Shown here: piece after piece, positions 1 through 10,836 of the stretch
Layout of the letters: every line of letters starts with the position of its first letter
Position numbering within the stretch: the first letter of the stretch is position 1
Assembly (NCBI GenBank): GCA_000827325.1
Contig: KN832871.1
Span: 2,480,001-2,544,000, forward strand
DNA length: 64,000 bases
Reading direction: 5' to 3'
Source: Oidiodendron maius Zn
Lineage: Eukaryota; Ascomycota; Leotiomycetes; Myxotrichaceae
Notes under the pieces: model-generated
The model's database searches: none
The model's input: the letters and a program-made list of their open reading frames with translations, nothing else
What the model was told of the DNA's origin: nothing
Program-made: the position numbers and the translations under genes

Positions 1-179
1 ATAAACAGCGTCGTCTCGCGACTTATGTTATCCACAGCCATTCACTTTACCACAGTCAAAACACACAACAGTTAAATCACAACAAAACTTTAGCAACCTT
101 GCAGTGTCATCCGCATACAAAATAACACTGACTTAGGCTACAGTAGATACGGACAGAGATATCAAACCCACGCGACACA

Positions 180-1929
180 ATGAGCGTGGCTCAGGTGCAG
201 GAAATACTGAACGAAGCTCTGCCAACCCAGTCAGCCCGGTTAGTCCCAGGGCAGACTCGACTAAATATATTATACTTCAGTTATGGAGATCATCTCAATT
301 TTATGGAGTTTAAAGACAAGTATCCGGATTCTCAAGTTGTTGGGATTGGATTCCTCGATAACTGGACTTGGCATATCAACTCTCTAGGCCCGTCCTCGAT
401 ATCACTTCTCTCAAACGTTGCTGGGCTAACTGATTGGATCAGGAGAAGCAAATATACGACCCAGCCCCATAAAATATAATGGAATTGTTGTAAATGGTCC
501 GGTAGTCTTTCCAATGCATGGGAATGGCACATTTGAGTGGAGAAACACTGGAACATTTGGGTCGATCTTCCTCATCACTCCGAAGACACAGGACAAGCTA
601 GACAGAGAATACGGAGCTTCGCGCATCAAGATTTCCAAAATAATTAAAGTCGTCATGAGCTATCCCAAGATAGAACCAGTCATTCGAGTGCTCTGTTGCA
701 ATCTGCATTACGATGCTCGAAACACCGCTGACGGTTGTCGAAGTTTATGGAAGGAAAGCCAGCGGCACAACTGGCTACACGGCCTTGCAGGACTTCGCCA
801 ATCTGGTGTACCAGACTGGTATATTTTTGAAATCAGCAGAAATTTGCACGGAAATACGGGTGATGCAGAACCTATTAGCATGGAAAAGGTGCAATTACGC
901 TTTCCAATCGTAAACAGAGTTTCCAGCTTGACCCATAGAAGCTGCCGCATTGAAAAACGTGTAGGTTTACCAAAACAGCAGCATGGCCCAAGATATCCAG
1001 CACGCAGAAAATCTTCTCAAGCGCCAGGGAGAGGGAAACGTCCCCAACACGTACCGGCTATATCGTCTATGGCACCTCCACACGGACGGCCCACCTCTAC
1101 TCTACTCCCTATTAGACGTCAAGAAGCCAAGGCCGTGAAACTTCCATTATTTACATGGTATCCACAGATTCGTTCCATATCTGCTTCAATACCGGAGAAA
1201 TTCCAGTCTATGCAACTTCCACAGTCTTCTGGCCCGACATCTCCAGATCAGTCACAAAGGGAGAGTATCCCACCTCCTGAAGTTCTGACGCAAAGTCAAA
1301 CTTCACATTCACAAGAGCCTGTACTTCTTCGTACGCAGGTTAATACGGCATTTAATACGCAAAACTTGCCACAATCTCGGCCGAGAAATTCTTCGCCCGC
1401 TCCAACATCCCTTTTGGCTGCCGCTTCGTCACATATTGCGGCGTCAGCCATGATCACGACCCCTTCTCACCACTCCCAAGCACTAAACGCATATGGAACG
1501 GCAAGCGGTGGTTCCTCTCCTTTGGCTGCAGCAATGAATGGGGACACAGAACGAGAGCCCGACGCTTCTCCAGGACACACGTCAATGAGAATTAAAAATA
1601 AAACCAGATCTAGGTCCAATATGAGAGCCATTGCAACTACAGAGGCCAGTGAAGAAGTTAACGAAAAAGCCACTGAACTAGCCTCTCAAAAGGCCACGGC
1701 AACCCCTGCAGCAAAGTCCACAACAAAGAGAACTTCAAAGGGCATTGGAAAGTCCGCTGCAAAGCCCACTCCTAAGGTGGCCCTAAGGACTACCGCCAAA
1801 TCAAAACCCGCTTCAAAATCTACCGCGAAATCTGTTGCGAAGCCTGTTGCAAAATCCGCTACGAAAGCCACAGCGAAGAAGGCCCGAATTTCTGACAATG
1901 ACAAGAAAAGAAAGGGTAAAGCTATATAG
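180..1929 (+). CDS. Gamma-glutamylcyclotransferase-like protein with a basic, H1-like C-terminal tail
   Basis: Proposed exons 180-391 and 465-1929 (intron 392-464 with branch-like gggctaac and acceptor cccag) give about 558 residues. The first ~230 residues look like the gamma-glutamylcyclotransferase/AIG2 fold: LYFSYGDHLN near residue 31 corresponds to the family's substrate-loop YGSN, but the usual S-N is D-H here. Further matches are DNWTWHIN, GSIFLI...LDREYG, DARNTADG and SGVPDWYIFEI. The remainder is a Pro/Ser/Gln-rich linker and then a Lys/Ala/Thr/Ser tail of about 100 residues with repeated AKP, AKS and ATK units, like a linker histone tail. Enzymes of this family cyclise gamma-glutamyl amino acids; with the altered loop, activity is uncertain, and the tail suggests nucleic-acid or chromatin binding (inference). 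Further introns inside the linker cannot be excluded. Confidence 0.55.
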
Positions 1930-3680
1930 ACAGTGACTGCCCACAGATTGGTATAAATACGTGCCGTAAGAAGAGCAACTGGTATGAGGTGCTTTGCAGG
2001 ATACGGAATTTGTTGGCTAAAAAAAACAAATCCAGGCATTGTACAGTACCAGAGATACTTGAGAACAAGAGGCCCAGAGTCGATACATACTCATAGGAGG
2101 GTAACAGGCTATTGGAGTTTTCCGTGTTCAGCCCGCGATCTTAGGATCCTGTTTACTAGAACACAATAGAATCGTCTTATTTCTGCGGGTGGCCTTCATG
2201 TCTCCTTTACCGAACGTCATCTCTGAATATTAGGTGACGGCTGCGTAGTAGTTAAATTAAAACCCTGGCCACAGAGACTAGGTTTGACATTCGTAGATGG
2301 CAGAGAGGGTCAGTAGCTAGATAGAAATGTCTGGCTGTGATTGTTGGCGGTCTTGGGGCTTCAGTAGCATGAGATGCTGGCAGACGTCGCTAAGCCCCCA
2401 AAACGGCCTCATGATCAACCCCAAAGATGTTTCCGTGCAGACGCGATGCAACCTCAGATCCCAAGATCTCAGGATTGTGCAATCGCGAGATAGTATTGGA
2501 TCTACGGCATCTGCTGCAGCGATCGCATGAGCAATATCGGCACGGGGCCTAAAGTTGATATTCGAGAGGCCGCACCCAGTGCCTGAAGCCTTGTGTTCTC
2601 TAGCGAGCCGCATGATCTTCCTGCGATTCTTCGATCGCGATATGATATTCTACACTCGAAGCACTCCTAGTCATACGCATTCCAATCGGGCCATCTATAC
2701 AGAACATATATGCCAAGTGTGGGTGTGACAGAAGACATTGAACATTAAGGTAGGATCGATAGCCTTGTTAGATAGGCGTTGGTTTGGGGAGGGCTTCCTC
2801 AAATGCCTGAATAGATGGCGCGTTGACGATGACAGCATCCCATGCCCCACGCCTCGCCGCCGCAAAAGGTGTATTTCGTACTGCGTGTGCAGCCCCATAG
2901 CTCATGCGCACTGTGAGAAGCTCCGCCAAGGCCCACAGGTATAGCCAGCGCTGTCAGTTTCCTCCACTGCCTGATTACAGCTAGCTGCAAGACGCGAGTG
3001 CCTGCACCGTTCAGCCATGTATAAGTATCGCCGAGTCAAGTCCACACGGGGTCCCCACAAGAGATCTTGAAGAAGCTTGGAGGCGAAGCCGTGCGGCGGT
3101 TTCCGATCCCTTTTGGCGCAACGGAACCCACGTCATAATTTCGAACAGCGTCAAAAACAGGCTGAATAGGATGATAAGGTTTATGCTTGGAATCACCCTG
3201 AAACAGAAAACAAGATATTCACTTGGCACTGAGGGTCTCCCTCGCCGATCCTAAGGTCACAAGTATAGGCAGCTATCAAATCACAGCCGCACCGTGGTGC
3301 CGGTGCTATGTGAATATACGTGGAAGCTTGAAGTTAGTGCTCAGGTTTAACCTTCATGTGTGTAACTCTGCATATACCTAGTAATTGCTCATCTGCCAGG
3401 CAGTTGACAGCTTTCTTACTCTCGTGGTATACTTTCAGGGCCTCTCCACATGTGCCCTTAATAGGGGGTTCCATTGACTTGTGTAAGGGCCAACCGAGTT
3501 CGTCACAATGTCATCCTTCGTGATGGTGAATAACCTGACCTAGGCGATTGCGTGCACTTAAATGTGCATGGGATATCTTGGAAGTATATAGGTTAGGATA
3601 GTTATCGTTCATATAAATCTCTTCGGCGCCGTTTTGGATGCCCTCTTCGAGTTTCCTTCCTTATGTGACCTTTATCCATC
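1930..3680. other. Intergenic region without a recognisable gene
   Basis: About 1.75 kb between the cyclotransferase-like gene and the GH76 gene. The open frames here are short, overlap on both strands and resemble no family I recognise. The last few hundred bases are presumably the promoter of the GH76 gene. Confidence 0.5.
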
Positions 3681-4893
3681 ATGTCGCTTATTCTCTGTAT
3701 TACTTCTATTCTTTCTATTGTGTTATACGTCATGGCGGACGCGACATCGTATGAACAAAATGCGCTCTGCACTTGGTAAGTGTGAAGTTTTTGCTCTCGT
3801 CAATATAATTCCAGAACGTGCGAAATGGAACGGCCCTAATGTGTGCTTGCAGTGATCAGCTAATGAGATCATACAACACGACTACCGGCGTGTGGGACAA
3901 TATGTGGTGGGAATCTGCGAACATGATATCTGCCCTCGCTGATTATTCTGCTCTGAATGCGGACTATAAGCCAATATACTATTCGACATTTGCTACCACT
4001 TTCAACAATGCACCAATTTCACAAGGGTACCCCAATTTCTTGAACGAATATTACGACGATGAGGGATGGTGGGGTCTGGCGTGGCTTAACATATATGACC
4101 TCACTAATGATTCGGACTACTTAAATCAGGCGATTCTCATTTTCAATGATATGAAGGGCGGATGGACGACGCCCTGCGGAGGGGGAATATGGTGGGAAAA
4201 GGACAAGAGTTATATCGCCTCTATTGCCAATGGTATGCTCGTATTTAGCTTCTCCGCTAATGTATGTTGAGAATGACTTTACTAGCACTATATATTCAGC
4301 TCGGGGCAGGACTCGCCAACCGCGTATCCGCAGACCAGAGACAGCCTTATCTGGATGCCGCCATGGCAGGCTGGGATTGGTTTTTTAACATAGGCGTTGT
4401 GAACTCAGATCATTTTGTTGTTGACGGCGTCGACTACACAACGTGCAAGCCTACCGGAATTATATATTCGTACAATCAAGGTGTTATTCTAGGTGCCGCG
4501 GCAGAGCTATATCATGCCACAGGCAACAGCACATACCTAGATCTGGCCGCGAATATCGCAAACGCGGTCACAGCCAATGGGTCGCCGCTAACAAATTCAA
4601 ACGGCATCCTCATGGACAGCTGTGATCGGACCACGTCTTGCTCGGATAGCGGTGAAGAATTTAAGGGTCCGTTCGTCAAGAACCTCAGGAAGCTCCAGCT
4701 GGCCCGTGGAAACACGCAATGGGTTCAATTTCTGGAGACCAACGCACAATCTATCTGGAACAATGACCTCCAAATAACCAATGGAGACTGCCTGGTGGGG
4801 TTGTATTGGGCAGGGCCATACTCAACGGCCGATTCTATCTCGCAGGGTATTGCCCTTGATTGTCTTGCGGCAGCATTTGCGGTCACAACATGA
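3681..4893 (+). CDS. Secreted GH76 endo-1,6-alpha-mannanase-like enzyme
   Basis: Exons 3681-3775, 3853-4232 and 4286-4893 join in frame to 360 residues. The start was chosen because ATG 3681 opens a hydrophobic signal peptide (MSLILCITSILSIVLYV, then MADA). GH76 hallmarks follow: VWDNMWWESANM, the catalytic-type Asp pair in YYDDEGWWGLAW, GGGIWWEKDK, NALYIQLGAGLA (reconstructed across intron 2), YNQGVILGA, and GEEFKGPFVKNL. GH76 enzymes cleave alpha-1,6-mannan; the fungal DFG5/DCW1 branch acts on GPI-anchor mannose during cell-wall cross-linking. No C-terminal hydrophobic GPI-attachment segment is visible: the protein ends at AAAFAVTT. A freely secreted mannan- or wall-degrading enzyme is therefore more likely than a Dfg5-type anchored one. 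Confidence 0.9.
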
Positions 4894-5480
4894 TCAGTAG
4901 CTAATTTTGCACAATCGTAAAATATGTAGCACCGGACTGAATCAGAGGGTTGGGTTATCGCAGAAATGTCAGATTGTTGCCTTAAATTTGAAATATCTTT
5001 TTGTCTGGCCCTTTTATTATACCTATAGTCCGTAAAGTCACGTAGTGTTTAGACAGGTTAATTCTTTCCCAGGGCAGCGTTATATTCCGCATGGAATGCT
5101 AACGGAACACATGTAGGCTTGGCTAGCTTCTACCTGATGCCCCGGTAGTCAGTCAGCATCGGCAGTGAGAAATGCGTTGCTCATGGGGCTTGAGGCTTTT
5201 CTGCATCTAGGCCAAAAGGAGGCCCTCGCTGTTAGCCGAGCCCCTATCTTCCCGTGTCTAAGTTGGGTAAATGGCTAGGTTGGGAACGCCTCTTAATTAA
5301 GCTTGCATAACGTAGTTAACTAGAGCAAATTTACATCATATTGTTGTAGCTGCATGTTTCCACATTTTGATCACGGACTGTAGGCCAAGCTAAGAATTCC
5401 GTGGGCAAGGACGTGAGATATATTCTAGCTACAATTCTCGCATACAGGAGAGGGATTAACGTTGTCATAAACTCTGGACA
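4894..5480. other. Convergent intergenic region
   Basis: About 590 bp between the 3' ends of the GH76 gene and the Dal5-like permease gene. It is moderately AT-rich. I see no gene or repeat; it probably holds the two terminators. Confidence 0.5.
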
Positions 5481-7472
5481 TTAAATCTTAAAACGGAATC
5501 CCTTCTGCCCAGCCTCGGTAGGCACAGCATTAATTGCTCCTTCGACGAAAATACCCATTTCCAGCTTTTTGTTCAAACGGACAAGAATGAATCTCTGAAC
5601 TGTCGCTGCTATGATGGCCATGGCACACATTGCGCAATTCACGCTCATTGCAACCACAAATCTCGGTGCTGGATTGCTATTAGCATTTGTGTCTATGAAA
5701 GAAGGGTTAGGGAAAACGTCTCACCATCCTTGTCAGAATACATATAACTTGCATAAATCGAACTTGTGTTCGACACGGCGTTGATGAATGCAAGAGCGGC
5801 AGCACGCTTGGCTGGCGGGCGTGGGAGAGAGTTGCTGATCCATGCCAAAGCCACGACGTATCCACTATACACGCCCGGAACCATAATCATCATTGCAACG
5901 TATCGCGGAGCGATACTTGTGGTGGCCGCCGCAAGGATAAAGGCGGCGATGGCAAAGTAGAGAGGGATAGTAATGTGGAAGTAGCGTTCTCCGGTTCGGT
6001 CTAAGATATATCAGTTATTTTGTTCATTTAAAACCCAAACAAGATGACCTACCTGCATGCCATGAGTTCAAAAAGGTCGAAATAACTGCAAGCACATATG
6101 GAGGAGCCGTGAGAAGTAGCGTGTCGACAGAGCTTTTGTTAAGCGTCGCAACGACCGTTCTAAGATGTCAGGCTTAGTAAAGTAAGACTTGGAGCTAGGT
6201 CGACTTACGGGAAAAAGTTCGTAACAGATCCAGATGCAACAATCCCAAATAGCAAAAACAAAAGAACGTAGGTCTTGATGTCCGAAAACGCAAGCTTGGC
6301 TCCATCCTTAAATGTCTGGGTCTGACTATTCACCCAATCGTCTTCACCAACGTCTTCCTCTAATCTCCAAATGGCTAGTGCTCGCTCCTCTTCGGTGAGC
6401 CATGGCGTGGTTCGAGGGAAGTTCGGGAGAATGAAGTAAGAGGCCAAAGCAATTACGACAGTCAGGGTCCCTTCGATAATGAACAACCACCTCCATGCGC
6501 GTAACCCTCGAGTGCCATCCATGTTGGCCTTAATGCCAGCTGCGATAAGACCTGAGAAAGCTCCGCTAATCAACGCGCCAGAGTAGAACATTGCCGTTCG
6601 GAATCCTAGTTCTTGCCTCGTATACCAACACGATAGATAATAGAGACACCCAGGCTGTCACATACAGTCAGCAGGAACAAGACAAATCTAGCATGCAACT
6701 CACAAAGTAAGCCGCCTCAACAAAACCCAACATGAAGCGGCAAGCAATAAGACCGCCATAGTTTTGGCATGCAGCTGTGAGTCCCGAAATCAACCCCCAT
6801 ATCACCATGCAAGTAGGGAGGTAGAGACTGGGTTTTCCGAGTTTATTGAGGAGAAGATTCGACGGGACTTGCATCAGCAGATAGCCCACAAAGAGGATAC
6901 TAACTGATGTCTAGCGTTGAGTTAACACTGACGTATTATTCGTGAATAAATAAAAGCATACCTGAAACTGCACACCTTCCAGATGCAAATCGGTCAATAT
7001 CCCCGCCAGCTTGGCAGCAGCGATGTTATTCTGCAACAGTTAGGTACCATATTTGTCGCCAACCCCGAGATACTCACTCTATCTAAGTAATTCATGATAT
7101 ACACTGGAATAGAAACAAGTCAGACTTTTTCTACCATTGTCCAGAATCTGGGGTCGGGGATGTAGCCGAGACGAGCGAACAGCCACTCCTTGGAGGAGTC
7201 GCAAAATCAGAATACCATTATCACCACGTACTCAATATTATCATTGGCATCAACCGCAAATCAATCTTCCACTTCAGTCTGGCCTCAACCGCGGCCCTCT
7301 CCTCCGGTGTCATATTGCGAATAAACTCGGGGGCTTGGAGCGATCGTGTTCGGAGTGCCTCCGCAGCAGCTGGGTTCTCTCTCTCGGAGGTAGTTGTTGG
7401 CCCTTTGCCATCAGAACCGGACTCAATCTCTCCGGCGGCAATGCCCTTCTCGAAGTCATCTTGGTCGCCCAT
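5481..7472 (-). CDS. MFS transporter, anion:cation symporter (Dal5-like) family
   Basis: Read on the minus strand from ATG 7472, eight exons can be joined with introns of roughly 45-60 bp and no internal stop, ending at the TAA at 5481-5483. The N-terminus is hydrophilic and cytosolic. Family features follow in order: KIDLRLMPMI, YIMNYLDR (first helix), NNIAAAKLAGI, a helix with GYLLMQVPSNLLL, RFMLGFVEAAYFPGCLYYLS, WRWLFIIEGT, ILPNFPRTTPWLTEEER, and a C-terminal half ending in EGAINAVPTEAGQKGF. Relatives in this family import allantoate, pantothenate, nicotinate or other small carboxylates at the plasma membrane; the substrate cannot be read from the sequence. All helices appear present, so it looks intact, unlike the broken genes next to it. 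Confidence 0.9.
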
Positions 7473-8069
7473 CGCTCAATGCCGTTGCAATTGTCCCGGC
7501 TCGATTCAAAGCGCGGCCGGTCGGAGTCAAGATGCTTTGGGCACTTTTTTTTTTTTACGGGGTAGTTACAATAGCCCCAAAACCAGCGGCGGGTGCTGGA
7601 TAATAAATACTCCATCATCCACTGCTGATCTCCATCTCCCTTTTCCAGCCAGCAAGATTACGAGCTATCACCCGGCCCGCCTGGCCGTCTGTGATTTCCC
7701 GAACGGCGACTCTGGTATGGGGAATCTCCACTTCCAAGGTGGGGTAAGAGGGAAATGCGACCGAAGGGACCCCGATTCGAGAGCCGTCTGGAGATGCCAA
7801 GAGTCCGAGAAGTTTTTGCCTCCTTTGCTCCGCATCGCACTTGAACCAGTGGCTTCGGGAATAAACTCGAGTCCCGGGTCGGGAGTGGGGGTGGGGAATT
7901 ATTTCTTGCATCTACCGAGAAATACGGCAGAGTTCCGGAATTGCGAGGCGGGAAACACGGGACTCCTCCATAACGAGAAATATTCTGGAACCAAAGTCGG
8001 TTGCACTACTGCAGATTGCACACGATTCTTCTAGACATTCCATGTTAGAAAACTTACAATTCACCACCA
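7473..8069. other. Promoter side of the Dal5-like gene, with a T12 tract
   Basis: About 600 bp upstream of the permease start and downstream of the NLR relic. It contains a run of twelve T at 7545-7556, typical of fungal promoters. Open frames on both strands here show no family resemblance. Confidence 0.45.
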
Positions 8070-8516
8070 CTACTTAACCATATTATCTAAAGCCTCGCTG
8101 CCCCTGCCAATCTCTGAATACAGATAACCGAGAGTGTGAATCCTTTGTCTGCCGTCTTCGTCGACCCTACACACTCCACTGCAACATCTGCCATTTCGGT
8201 GTCCCATCTTTATTGAGAATATGGACGGTCCATGAGTGTACACGGATGTGCATACCATAACCCCTCGATTCAATATCGCTTGCTTCCAAGGCCTTGTCTA
8301 CTTCCACAAGCCCGTGATCGCACAGTACTCTCACCACCTGGTTGACACTGAGGTCTTCTTCAGTTAACTGGGAGAGCCACTCTAGACAGGCTGGCCTCCC
8401 TTCTCGCACAAGCTCAAACCATATAACTGGTTATCAAAATATGCCCAAAGCCTAAGAAGCTGTTCAGAAAGCTCACTCTCCCGCTCGATATGGTCAAACG
8501 ACAACTGCCATGTGGA
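8070..8516 (-). pseudogene. Relic of an NB-ARC/TPR NLR-type protein
   Basis: Reading the minus strand from about 8516 gives WQLSFDHIERESELSEQLLR then LWAYFDNQ, the C-terminal winged-helix part of fungal NB-ARC proteins. The frame then breaks; shifting by one base continues WFELVREGRPACLEWLSQL, then the conserved VNQVVRVLCDHGLVEVDK, IESRGYGMHIRVHSWTVHIL. A stop at the GTG-TAG around 8168 is followed, in yet another frame, by a TPR-like piece (IHTLGYLYSEIGRGSEAL) that ends at TAG 8070. Only about 140 residues of a protein normally over 800 long remain. Fungal NLRs act in non-self recognition and heterokaryon incompatibility. The frameshifts could in principle be sequencing errors, but the missing N- and C-terminal parts argue for a genuine relic. 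Confidence 0.75.
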
Positions 8517-8559
8517 ATACAGCGCGGGTCTTCGTATGAGTTTACTTCAGTACTCGTCT

Positions 8560-9575
8560 GTTGCAAATTTAGTCATGACTCTTTGCATAGACGTAGATAA
8601 TCTGCAAAGCTTTCCTTGGAGTCGGTGCCGACTCCATCTCGAAAATATACCGTTGCGTCTGAATATGTGCTACAAGGTGATTTATTTGGAAGACTTGGAT
8701 GCTGGCGCAATTTTTTACATTCGTAGGTGGATTATGTGATGCAAAATCATTGAAACAGTCGAGCCATGAATCGCGACCACTCTGGATCCTCGACAGCTCC
8801 AAGGCTAACGGAGTCGATAGCGGCGAATATGGCAAGGTTTTGTTCTCCAAGGAGGCTCTGCACAGTACGGAATGCACTGGGTTGGTGATTGAGATGAAGC
8901 ACTCGCGTGCTTTCCCGAGGGCCGCAAATTTTAATGGCAAATTTGGCACTTGTGAGGACGCAAGGCTATTTAGGGCATAATTTTTCAAGTAATCTTTGTA
9001 AAATTAATGGAAAAATATAGTAATTTTAACATAAAAAATTACTGAGCGGTCGAAGCTTGAGGGTCGAGCTTGGAGAGGGCATTGAGAAGGGAAATGATGT
9101 CTGTAGCTGACGAGAAGCTGGGAGGGTCGATGTCCCAAGTTAGCAAAGATCTCTTAGATACACGGCCAAGGCAGCTATTTGATGCGTAGAACTCCATGGA
9201 GAAGATTTTAAAATAGCAAACGCGCTGCGCATGTGCATTTTTGCTCGACCCTCACGGCCCTGCATAACTTCAAAAGCAGTGGAAAGGAAAGCCTCAAGAA
9301 TTGCAAGCTCCCAGTTGTGTGCTGAGCTTTTGAGACGCTGACTGAGCAGTGTGATAGCTTGATTATATTGCATTAGAGAGTATCCCATCCATATACTTCT
9401 TCATGACTTAGATGGCTTGCTTCTAAGTGCCTGCTTAGTGCTCCGATTGCAATTACAGCACTCCGGACGAATTGTTCCGTGTGGACTGCACGCAGAACGA
9501 CTCGCTGCCATAATGCAACTTCAAACATATCCGAGAACTTTTCGGTGACGAAATTTTGATATAATACACATGGTA
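8560..9575 (-). pseudogene. Relic of a fungal-specific transcription factor (C-terminal regulatory part)
   Basis: On the minus strand the frame starting near 9575 reads FSDMFEVALWQRVVL, SAVIAIGALSRHLEASHLS, shifts frame at about 9380, continues YSLMQYNQAITLLSQRL, EAFLSTAFEVMQGREGRAK, shifts again near 9150 (DIDPPSFSSATDIISLLNAL), passes a plausible AT-rich intron (about 8962-9045), and resumes with KARECFISITNP, DCFNDFASHN and IQVFQINHLVAHI. This order matches the middle/C-terminal regulatory region of Zn2Cys6 proteins. No zinc-cluster exon precedes it: its upstream edge abuts the truncated NmrA fragment on the opposite strand. Two frameshifts plus loss of the DNA-binding end make this a pseudogene; single-base assembly errors are the alternative for the frameshifts only. 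Confidence 0.7.
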
Positions 9576-9957
9576 GCCAAACATACAACCAGACTCCCAT
9601 CTTCCAATGATCGATATCAGAGACGCAGGGAAATTCATTGCTCCGGCACTTCTGGAGCCAGACTTTTACAACAGAAAAAGTTTCACTTGCGCCGCGAAAT
9701 TCTACACCCTTGTAGAGATAGTGAAGACGTGGTCAAAGGTAACAGGAAAAGAAATCCGGCCAGCTCTATCTGGGCCGAGCTCATTGCCGCCTGCCCTGGA
9801 AGTAGCGATGAAAGGGGCGAGAGGTTTAATTACCGTATATGCGTACTTTGGCCCAACGGGGCAAGCTGATTTGGACTGGACTTTGGAACAGCTGACTGAC
9901 AAACTGACAAGCTGGGAGCAGTTCGTTGAGGATCATAAGCCATGGTTTGAGGACTAG
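9576..9957 (+). pseudogene. Truncated NmrA-like protein (C-terminal fragment)
   Basis: The frame through 9607-9957 reads MIDIRDAGKFIAPALLEPDF, then FTCAAKFYTLVEIVKTWSKV, and ends at WEQFVEDHKPWFED. This is the C-terminal third of an NmrA-like NAD(P)-binding protein (LP.IDIRDAGKF is a family hallmark). The Rossmann-fold N-terminus with the GxxGxxG loop is absent upstream; the sequence there belongs to the antisense transcription-factor relic. NmrA-like proteins bind dinucleotides and often act as redox-sensing regulators, but this piece cannot bind NAD(P). The remaining frame is uninterrupted, so truncation by rearrangement seems more recent than slow decay. Confidence 0.75.
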
Positions 9958-10006
9958 GAAGCATTTCACTGAGACAGGTGACATATACGTCCATGAAAGC
10001 TTAGTC

Positions 10007-10523
10007 TTATAGTTTGGATTGCTGTATTAAGATCTGTTGAAGTCCGTCTCTGATGCTTGTGTTCATGCCATCCGCAGCTGGTCGTTTGGTCGACCTGTTG
10101 ACAAACACATGCACAAACTCGCCAACAGCTTTGACTTCCTCGACCCCTCGTTCGAATAAAGCAATTTCGTATGTGACACTACTCTTGCCTAGCTTGTTGA
10201 CTCTTAACGCAAGCTCGGCAACGGCAGGGAACGCGATTGAACCGAAGTAGTCGCTGTGTGAGTGGACCACCAGGCCGTACTGAGATGATGTAGGAGGTTG
10301 CAGCCCACAGTTTTCAATGAGGTAAGTGTTGACCACGGAATCGTATAAGAAATTATAGATGCTGTTGTTCATATGATCGTACATGTCATTATCAGACCTT
10401 AAAATTTACCGATTAGTTGAACGACAAGGATGTCGATTGGACATGTTGGTACCATCTTGTCCTGTATTCCAGGATATAGCCATAATCTTTCCTCCTCCTA
10501 TTTCTCAGGTCTCTGTTTGCCAT
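10007..10523 (-). CDS. Hot-dog fold acyl-CoA thioesterase (4HBT family)
   Basis: Two exons, 10523-10453 and 10397-10007, encode 153 residues; the 55-bp intron restores the motif TRWSDNDMYDHMNN across the junction. The start is ATG 10523 (MANRDLR). Hot-dog features are the helix following DMYDHMNNSIYNFLYDSVV, SHSDYFGSIAFP, and the strands around VTYEIALFERG and VGEFVHVFVNR. The Asp in WSDNDMY sits where 4HBT enzymes of the YbgC type have a catalytic Asp. These proteins hydrolyse short or medium acyl-CoAs, or salvage CoA; substrate and compartment are unknown. It is divergent from the pseudouridine synthase gene, with about 310 bp between starts. Confidence 0.85.
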
Positions 10524-10836
10524 TGGTTTGAAATTCGCTTTGCAAATATGCCGGATTCACAGCAAAATGACACCGGCAGAAATGATGAGAGGAGGTTTGT
10601 TGACCGACCTCACATATGCCTCGGTACCAACAGCGTTGGCTTATTCCTAATTAAGATTTTCTGCCACCGCTTTCTGTAAATGTTCCACAGTGAGTTTCGC
10701 ATGAAAGAAGACAATAGAGAGCTTCTCTTCGCATTCACATATTCGCAAGACGTCTTGCATAACTGCCGCCCCACTGGCTCACTCATCACGTTTCCTCGCC
10801 CTTCTTTCACGGCGAGCTCTAAAAGCGAATCCGACA

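Noticed and set aside
7315-8034. 239-codon + strand open frame
   Set aside because: Overlaps exon 1 of the Dal5-like gene in antisense and has no recognisable motifs.
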